Source: Nymphaea colorata (lineage: Eukaryota; Streptophyta; Magnoliopsida; Nymphaeales; Nymphaeaceae). Taken from it: a DNA stretch of 64,000 nt. Below are positions 37,501-47,772 of this stretch, piece by piece; the first letter of the stretch is position 1; every line of letters begins with the position of its first letter. Made by a program: the position numbers and the translations under genes. The stretch is from contig NC_045151.1 of NCBI RefSeq assembly GCF_008831285.2, positions 987,544 through 1,051,543 on the forward strand, in the 5' to 3' direction. The notes under the pieces are model-generated. The model had not been told where the DNA came from, ran no database searches, and worked only from the letters and a program-made list of their open reading frames with translations.

Positions 37501-40500
37501 AAAGGCTTATAGTAATTGTTTTGGAAATGTTACGCATTTGCATATGCATGCTAGAATTGATAACTGTTTAGGACAGATGAGGCGGGGTATCGAGTCGAGT
37601 GTCTCCTCGACCCCCAATTGTGCATTAGAAAGCATCCTAGAATGATAACTGCATAGGACAGCTACGAGCCCACCACAGATTGAGACTACTCTCTGTGGTT
37701 TGGCTAAGTTTTCAAAGATGTGATTGTTAAGATGATGAATGTGAATGTTATGTTTATTGAATACCCATTGCCGCGGGCAATGATGCAAATGACAGAGGGT
37801 AGTTGTACCCATATGTTATGACGGCTAGCCAAAACTGTTGTGGTTATGTGTAACCCTCGTGTGGAGGCAATTGGAGGTGTGGGTTCACTCGTGAAGTGAA
37901 CCAACCTCATGAGCTAGCCAGTTAATTGTGTTTGTGCAAGTATAAGTATAAGAATGAAAGAATAAGAGATGAGAGGCCAGTGGAATGTGACTAGGTGTTT
38001 GGAAGTTGTCCCGCTTTCGCCACTGGTCTCGCCTGTTCGGAGCGCAGGCGGTGCAAGGCCCCAGGGTACTGTTGTGTGATGTGCTTGGAGCGTAGGCTCC
38101 CGCCTTCCCAACTTGGGTGTCCTAGGGAAGACTGAGTATCTCTCCTTGGAATTCACACATCCATGGATGAGTGCTCTACCGCTGCAGTGGATAGATGGAT
38201 CCATACTGTTCTGGGCCACCACGGGGGTTGTCTCTCGGCTGTGGGCCGCCCGCGGTGTGCACGTGTCTTTGTTTGCACCCACAGAAACTGTAAATTCACT
38301 GATGGTAATGAAACTGAAATGTATGTGATTGAAATGTACAGGATTGTTGTGCGTGTGACTGTTGTGCTTATGAATGCAAGTGACATGTTTGAGGATGCCT
38401 TGCATGTGATCGAAATTATGTTATTGTAGCCATTGAGTGGCCTCTGCATGTCGTGTCCTGACACGACATAATGATAGATTGTTCTGATGTTTGATTGTAT
38501 AATTGAGCCCTACCTAAGTGGGTTTGGACTTTTCCTGGCTTGTTGTCATACTGTGAAGGCTAAGCCTTCAGTTGTTTCTCTTTTCAGGTTTTGGCGGACC
38601 CGGGGCAGCAAGCTGAGCAGATGGCTACACTCACGTCCTACTGAGGAGGTTTTGGTTTTGGTTTTTGTAGTGCCGGCACGTCGGGTTTTGGTTTTACTGA
38701 TGCCTTGTTTTTTATTAGGCATCGATGTTGTGATTTTGGGGCATTTTTGGTCAAATGTACAGCTAAACTGAAAGGCTATATAAAATGGAAAGCTTGCCCC
38801 ATTGTTTTGAATTGCTTGGCTCATTTCTTTTTGAACTGATGTGTAGTCACACCTCAATGTTGGAGTTTAGAAAAAAAAATGGTTGTGTCAAAAGGTCGGA
38901 GTGTGACATATACTCCTCTTCAAAATGGAGTTGCTGAGAGAAAAAACTGTCAGTAGCTTTACTGTTCCAAAGGAATCTTCCAAAATATTATTGGGGAGAT
39001 GCAGTCATTACTAGTGCCTATTTGATTAATTGCATACCTAGTCGAGTGCTAAATGGTCGTACACCTTACTCCATGCTTCCAGGGAGTAGCCGACCTTTCC
39101 ACCTCCCTCTTCAGTTCTTTGGATGTGTGTGTTTCATTCATAATCACAGCCCGAATGTAAAAAAACTTGACCCCAAATCAATTAAGGGAATATTTCTTGG
39201 GTATTCTCCTACTCAAAAGGGGTATAAATGTCTAGATCCCACCACTGGTCGTGTTCACATTACCAAGGATGTCACATTATTGGAACATGTCTCTTATTTT
39301 GGTGAGAATTCTCTTCAGGGGGAGAAGTCAATGTCTAAGGAAGAGTATTCTCTAAGTCAGGACATTCAGTTTACAAATTTTCTAAATTACGGGTGTGAAG
39401 AGAATCCATCTGTCGATGTGCTTGGAAAAGAAGAAGATGAGACATCTATTGAGGTACATGAACAGGGAAAGGAGAGAGAGTGTCCTATGGAGACAGAGAA
39501 AGAATGCAATCGTCTGTTCGGGCAGGTGTATTCTAGGAGGAGAGTTTGTACTGACAAGGTGATTGATAGTGAGAAGCCCACTCCGAATCTCAATCATACT
39601 TCTTCCTTGGATGACCCAAGTCATGCTCAGAAGCAACCTGTTGAGAGAGAAAGTCAAACAGAAAATGAAAATGATGATCTTCCCATTGCCCTAAGAAATG
39701 GTGTCAGGTCATGTACCCAACACCCTATTGGTAACTTTGTATCTTATCCTAGATTGAGCACTGACTACAAATGTTTTGTATCCTCTTTGTTTGTGGCTGT
39801 GATTCCCAGGAGTGTTACAGAGGCTCAGAGTGACCCCAAGTGGACTCATGCTATACAAGAAAAGATGGAGGCCTTAGACAGAAATCAGACATGGAAGGTG
39901 GTAGAGATTCCTGAAACAGCTCATTTGGTGGGGTCAAAGTGGGTCTACACCATTAAGTACAAACCAGATGGGAACATTGAGAGGTACAAAGCACGTCTGG
40001 TGGCCAAAGGGTTCAGTCAGAAATATGAGATTGACTACTTAGAGACGTTTGCCTCAGTTACGAAGATGAAGACTGTTAGGGTTATCATTTCTTTGGCCGT
40101 ACTGAAGGGTTGGAAATGTGCCAACTCAATGTTAAAAATGTCTTTCTCAACGGAGATCTCAAAGAGGAAGTATATATGTGTATGCCCCCGGGTTTTGAGA
40201 AACCTGGAAAATGCTGTAAACTGAAGAAGGCTTTGTATGGGCTCAAACTGTCTCCTCGAGCATGGTTTGAACGTCTCAGACTTGTTATGAAGAAGCATGG
40301 TTACAAACAAGAAAATGGAGATCATACTCTCTTTGTAAAGAGGATAGAGGGTAAAGTTACTCTACTGCTGGTTTATGTTGATGATATGATTGTTATAGGT
40401 GATGATGAAAAAGAGATCGCAAGATTAAAGGGTTTACTATCGACTGAATTTGATCTCAAGGATGTTGGCAAGCTAAAGTATTTCCTTGGTATTGAAATTG

Positions 40501-43500
40501 CCATATCAGGTACAACTCTTGTGTTTAATCAAAGGAAGTATACCTTGGATTTACTGAATGAGACAGAAAAACTGGGATGCAGACCAGCTTCTACTCCTTT
40601 GGATGTTGGGCACAAACTCGGTAGCAAGGATGGAGAACTTTTGTGTGAAGAAGCTAAAGGGAGATATCAACGGCTAGTTAGTAAATTGATATACCTCACT
40701 CTGACTAGATCAGATATCACCTTTGTTGTAAATGTGATGAGTCAGTTTATGCATGCACCTACGGATGTGCACTTAAAGGCTGTAGATAGAATCCTGTGCT
40801 ACTTGAAGAAGAATCCTGACAAGGGAATTCTATATGTAAAACAAAGATCTATAGAAATTGAAGGGTATTCTGATGCAGACTGGGCATGCTGTGTTGACAC
40901 CAGGAGATCTACTTTAAGGTACTGCATTTACTTGGGGGGAAATCTAGCTGTTTGGAGAAGCAAGAGACAAGATGTCTGCTCCCGCTCAAGTGCAGAGGCT
41001 GAATATCGGGCAGTTGTTACTGGAGTATCAGAGTTGTTGTGGCTAAAGATCTTGCTGACTGATATTGGGATAGAGATTGAAGGGCCTATGAGGATGTATT
41101 GTGACAACAAGTCTGCTATTAACTTGGCTAACAATCCAGTGCTTCATGATCGAACAAAGCATGTTGAGATTGACTGTCACTTCATTAGAGAAAGAATTGA
41201 TACCAAGGAGTTAACATTACCACACATGAAGTCTGAAGACCAAACTGTTGATATTCTAACTAAAGCTTTACATGTAACTCCATTTGAGAGAAATGTATCC
41301 AAGTTGGGCATGTTTGATATGTATGCCCAACTTGAGGGGGAGTGTTGACGGATCTTGATGTATGGGTCCGGGTCTGGACTCGATCCATTATGTCCTAGTT
41401 TGGGCATACTTATACCATTGTAAACCCTAATCTTATGAGTTAATGAAGTTTCTAAGAGAGAGAGAGTCTGGCGGCTAGTGGGCACCAGTCCTCCTTACCC
41501 GTGGTTTTTTCCCTCTAGTTGAGGGTTTTTCCACGTTACATCTGTGTTCGAACTTTGGTTCTTGTGCATCTATTATTTCTACAAAAAAAATGCAATTAGA
41601 TAAATCTCCATTAATCCACATAATACTTGAATTAGTGGAAACACAATTAGACATCAACCTTTCATCTAATGTTCCCGTTCCCCCCACCCCCCAAACAGTT
41701 CAACCTGTCAATACTCTGATCAAACGGACTACCATTTCGGCTCTATAAATTTCATATAAAAGATGTCAATACTCTGATCAAACGGACTACCATTTCGGCT
41801 CTATAAATTTCATATAAAAGAACATCATGACCTGAGTGTAGTCTATACAGTTTATGCATTGAATGACAGTATGACCTGATATTCTAAATTTCTAACCCCA
41901 GAATACATTCTGATAATCAAACTTCATTCAAAATAGCTATCTATCATGAGAAAATCAAGCAAAGACAAATCAAAGAACCACTTTATTGAGAAAAAGGGGA
42001 ACAATAAAGATAAACAGACTCAGGTTCTCAAGATGAGAAACAAGAAACATTTATAGATAGGCTCCAGAAGGCATGCCATGAAGTTAGGAGAAGCATGGTA
42101 TCCACGATACAAATCAGAAAGTGAGAAATGTTTATGAGTAGGCTCTGAAAGGCATGTCAGTTGATGATTAGCATGGTATTCATGACAGAAGACATAAATG
42201 ACTTGAGAGGCTGATAATGAGAGACTTTGATTATAACTATGCTCATATATTGACACCATCAGGTGGTGCTTTTTCTAATACGAAGATCATTGTTGGCTCA
42301 ACATAAATTAGAAAATACCACTTTGAGATGTCAATGTTTTTATGTTCACTACATAGGGAATACCACCTTCCAATGGCATGTTAGTAATATCAGCAAAAAA
42401 GTGACTTTATTATGTTAACCATAGAGAGGTATTTCTTATACAAGGAATTTGTTTTGCCCCTTAAATCAAAGATTCAGTAACCCCTGTCAGCAATAACCAA
42501 TGTAATAAACTATTCCTTGTTATCCTTTCCTTAAAGCACCTAACTTCAGGATGAGGAAAAACCAGTCCAATCAACCATAAGAACTATGAATATGATCAAT
42601 ATCTACAATGTAAGAACCGTATAAGCATTCTCAATTTAATCAGAATGCAATATAGGACAATGTGACAAAAAAACTCACCGCAATGTCTCTGTAAGTCGCC
42701 TCAAGAATGTAAACTTCATACCCCGACCTCTATCACATTAAAAAGGAAAGCATGAGCCCAAGGAGCCAAACACACTAGAAGAGCCTTAGAGAACCTAAAA
42801 TATTGTAGACTTAGCCTACCCATGAGAAATTGACAATCACATTAGAAATACGGCATAAGGAAGAAGAAAAACAAAAAGAAGCAAAGGTGCTAGAGCACCC
42901 AGTAGTGAATCTAGTAGAAAGACAAGAGGTAGAACAATAAATAGGTTTTGTAACAGAGCATGGAGCACCAATGGTAGGTTGAGTGCTTCCACCATAATTA
43001 GAAGATTTTTTTTTTTCTAATACTACTTCAGGTTGTCAACCTAAGACGGCTATGACTACCAAATATTTGGTATAAAAAATAAATAATGCAATTGGGAGGT
43101 GGTTTCAACTTAAAGATATTATGTTTTTGAAATTTGTATTTTGTTTTGTACTTTTAATGATGTGACGAAAGAGATCAGACCTAAGAATGTTTTGTGGTTA
43201 ATCATGGATGATGCAACAAAACGTAAAGTTGTGTATAGAATGCTGGCTTCAGAGTATGGGCATTCTTTTGGACTCCATAATCTACTCATTGCCACAATCT
43301 TATGCTCAAGGATCATGGTGAGATGGATGAGATGAAATCAATTGTTAAACAAAGCCAAGAGATTACAAAAGATTCACAATTATCCTGATGTGTTAGGTTT
43401 GATGAGAAAATATACACATGGGGTTGACTGATCTGACCTTCACAAACTAGATTTGCTACAATTGTTTGCAGACATTTTTAAGTCCCAAATGGATTCTCCA

Positions 43501-46500
43501 TCCACAAGCTCATAAGAGAAAATCAAGGGAAGTTGTGAACATTGTGTTGGACAGTTGAATCATGTTTTAATTACTGAAAGTCATGATACCCTTATTAAAG
43601 TTTTAAGATCGGTAGATACTGAAGAAAAGCCTGCCATGGGGTACCTGAACCTCTATGAAGTTATGGAGCAGCAAAGGGAAAATTAAGGAGCACTTCAAGG
43701 AAAAGAAGTTGCATATGGCCACATAAAATATTACAGTTATGAGGTGGACTGGGCAACTTTATCATGCCCTTCATGCAGCAGCATATTACTTCAATATTAT
43801 GTTGAGGTATTCTGGAAAATTTAAAATGGATAGAGAGGAGAACAAAAGTTTACTAGACTGCATTGAGAAATTAGTCATTGAACCTATTGTGCAATGAAAA
43901 TATATGTTAATTGTCAAGGTGACATGGGAAGAAGTGCAGTCTCTTGAAACAAAACCACAACTTGTCAAGGTATTATAGACACAATTTATCTTTCATAATT
44001 GTCATTCAGTAACTGTATTTATTGTTTCTCATAATGTTTTATTTATATTTACATATATGGTGGAATAGGTTTGTGATTGACTGCCCAAACCTTAAAGATT
44101 TCACAATCAAATTCCTCAGTTAGACGTACAATGCAAGTGCATATGAAACAAATGAGAGTATTTTCCAACAAATCAATACTAAAAAAAGAAAAAGACTATA
44201 ACATAAAAGAGCTGAATGACCTTGTTTATGCTGCATATAATATGTGTGAAATGAGATAAAGGTAGTAAGTTATTGTAAACCCATTAATCTACACTTGCTT
44301 TTTAATATATATTGAGTTATTAGAAAAAACTTCAAGAAAAAAGCATAAGGCAAGTTGAATAAGGGCCTGCCACCAAAGACCGAATAGACCTGCTCAAAGG
44401 AAGATCTTTAGTGATTTGATATCAAAGGAGCAGAGAAAGTTTATACTTACGCCAGAAAATATGTTGAATTTGAAGCAGACGGTAAAAATGAAGATCAAAA
44501 CAAAGATGATCAACAAACAGATTCTCATTTGTCTTTTTATTTGAATAAGTTTGTTTCCTGATGTAGAAGACTAAGCTTTTTTTTTATGGGTTTTGACTTT
44601 ATTTGATTTATGCATGCCAAAAATTGATGAGTAGTCACTTCAATACTTATGCTTCACATGCTTTTTATAAAACACATTCTTCTTGATTTGTTCTATTTTT
44701 GTACAATTTTTCCTATTTTTATAATTTTTTGAAATTTTGAACATTAAAAAAATTAAATTTATAAATGTTTTGTGACATATCTAGCTATTGACCCAACTGA
44801 TATGGGTTACGTTATGTGCTTTAAAACATTTATTCTAACAATGAAACAGACAGCTATAAGCATCATTGGCTATACTTAGTCTGACTTCAGAATCCCAGTT
44901 TCTTAATATCAGAGTCCACTAGTTGGTTTCCACTCCACACAAGGAGAGTAGCCTCAAGGCAGAAGGTTTTGAATCCATTTATTACAATAATAAATGGTGG
45001 TATTCCAACCAACATGTTATTTTGCATAAACAACAAAAGCCAAGACCCATATTTTCACATGCATACAAGTACTGAGTACGAGATACTGTGAAGACCTTGT
45101 GGAGATGCCATAGTCATGCTTTGAAGCAGACGACCATAAAAAGGCATATGATATCTATTTGTATCATTAGGTTTTACTCTTAACAATTTGTCCAAGGAAC
45201 TACTAATATGCAAGTTTTAAACACAAGTGCAAAGTGAAGATTCACAAGAACAACAGAACCTGTTATCAGTCAAAAACAAGAAAAAGTGACAACAGAAAGC
45301 CATGAAAGTACTTACTAAGGTTGTCAAAACAGAGAAAAAGGTTATACCTTTGCAGGTGCCAAAAATTGAGCAAAATCAGCTAACCACAGATTTCCGTCAT
45401 CCACTAAGAAAAGGACACATTCCACCAACAAATGGGTCAATTGTCGAACAGCACTGCATCTGTGGTTAGTGAAACTGAAGCGGCATGAAGACACCGCATT
45501 TTGCTATCCTAAACCATGCTAGAAGTATTCAACTTACCAATCAAAAGCAGCTAAAGTAACAAAAGAACCTATCACAATTTCATGGATCTACCCTTAATCG
45601 TAGCTAGTTTAGCTAACAATTACAAGTTACAAAGGGGTAACTTTTAATACCCATTCCAAGCAAGTGACCGAAATCCAAATACAGTATGGGCAAGCAAATG
45701 TATTCAAGGCAAACATAGCAAATGAAATGAAATGAAAAAAGGTACTTTCCACAAGAATGCATTTACATTTGAAAAGTATAACATTTCACAAAATATATGA
45801 CGAATTTCAATTAATACTCACACAAGAGCCAAATCTACCAGGAAAAAATGCCGAACCAGAATCAAAATAAAAAATCAAGAAATAATACAATTCATCTCAT
45901 AATGCAAATTTAACCAAAAACTCATACCAATCACAAACTTGAAAATTCCATCCTCTAGTGTCTTCTTAAACGCTTTCAACATGCTTGCTCGATAGGCCTA
46001 CCATAGAATAACAAAATAATGATATATAGAAGGTTCAGTGCATTTAAATTTTGCAACTATGATAATTTTCATGGCCAAGACAAACTCTATGTTTCCCAGA
46101 CCATCAGCAAACTTTTTGGTCTTGACTCTGAATCTCTGATCAACATACAAAATCTTTGGTGCCATTTGTAGAACCCAAATGTTAGGAGAATGCTTTGAAG
46201 TATGCAGAACAGTTCAATGCCATTATTTCACTCTGACTTTTCAGACACATACAGTCTCAAAATAAAAAGTTTCAAATTTTCATCTATAAAGCAAAAGAAT
46301 GAACATCGATACATCATAGAAGTACTAAAGAATCAGAACTTTCCCCAACAAATTTTCAAAATATAGAAAAATAAATCCAAAATGAAGGATCAACATTGTG
46401 AATTGTCTAACTGTATTTAAAGGACCATACCAAAGAAAAAACAAAACTAATCAAATTTTCCACAAGACTAAGAAACTTTGGTTTTTCCAACATCAATTTT

Positions 46501-47732
46501 GCAACTGATATCTTGTGAAAACAAATACAGAAACAGTTTCATATGCTACTTGAGTCAAAAAGCTGACAAGTGGATTCATGTTTATGCAAAGATAAGAGAA
46601 TAGCAAATTCTGGAAAAGTGCAATGACATCAGAAAGAGGCAATGATAAAAAACATGTATCCCATGACAATGTCCGTAAAACAAAATTTGGAAGATGATGG
46701 AAGTTCCAAATGCAGTTCTTATAATGTAAAAAAGCATTCCAAAATGCTACCTCCTCCATTTCTGGCTCATAACAGTACTCCATTACTTTCTTTGTGATGG
46801 TCCGCTTCCCCTTGGCAGCTCCAGAAGTTTTGGAACTTTCGCTCTCCTCAACCTGTTTCAGCTACTTTTTCAATCTCCAGAAAATATCAATGCTCTTGAA
46901 ACTCAGACAGTGAGCATACAATAAGATGCCATGCAAGGGATAAGCAAATATTGACTGAAATTAGCAAGCACAATACACTATATTCAAAGAATAAACCTTT
47001 TCAACTTCAGTCATGAAGTAATCATCCATGGAATGGATTTGTAGTGCATTGCCACCATTTGAAACCTCTAAATCACTTAATGCCTTTACCAAGTAACTTT
47101 TACCACTTCCTGAAAACAATAAGTATTAATTTGTCTTATCTTTCTGGAACCAGTAAGAGACCAAAGAAAATAAACAAAATGATAAAATCATAAAAGTATA
47201 ATCCCAACACAAAGATAACACCACGTCACCAACCCATCTGTTAGAGGTAGAATTCCACTGGAAACAAGAATAGTAGAATCATAGAGGCAATCAGCATTCA
47301 ATTCATTGCTAACATGGTCCAAAAAGTACCCTTAAATAGCAAAAAAACACAAATTATGATGTGTATGAGTTAGACAAACAAGATATAGATGTGATATAAT
47401 AGCCAAAAAGTTATATCATCAGTTGTTTCAACTTTCATGGTCACTATTGTGAATCAACAAGTGACAACCTAGGAAGAAAAGAAGAAGGTAGTGAGGAATT
47501 TGGAAACATAATAAGAGTAACATTACAAATGTTAATGTAGTGTGAAATGAAGTTGCAGATTATACCTCTTTACTGGGGAAGACGGTAAACAGTGTTTCCC
47601 CTATCATGCACATAGTTAAATAAAAAATTGAAAAATCTTCACAAGTATGTAAAATGTACACGGATACCTTGTGTTTGAAACATTTAAACCTGACCCAGGC
47701 ATTTCCTTCAATACTTCTTAATACCCGTGTAA

Positions 47733-47772
<40 letters not shown>

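Larger units (their letters stand above)
33547..41583 (+). mobile_element. Ty1/copia retrotransposon with both LTRs
   Basis: LTRs 33547-33788 and 41343-41583 both start TGTTGACGG and end TCTACA. The primer site tggtatcagagc follows the 5' LTR at once, and the purine tract cttgagggggag precedes the 3' LTR. Internal order is gag, protease, integrase, RT, RNase H, the copia order. Flanks are aaaac (left) and aaaaa (right), an imperfect 5-base target duplication. The LTRs differ at about 11 of 241 positions by eye. Stops in gag and frame changes in pol make it inactive. A gypsy solo LTR is nested in the integrase region. The whole lies in a YLPM1-like intron in antisense. Confidence 0.95.
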
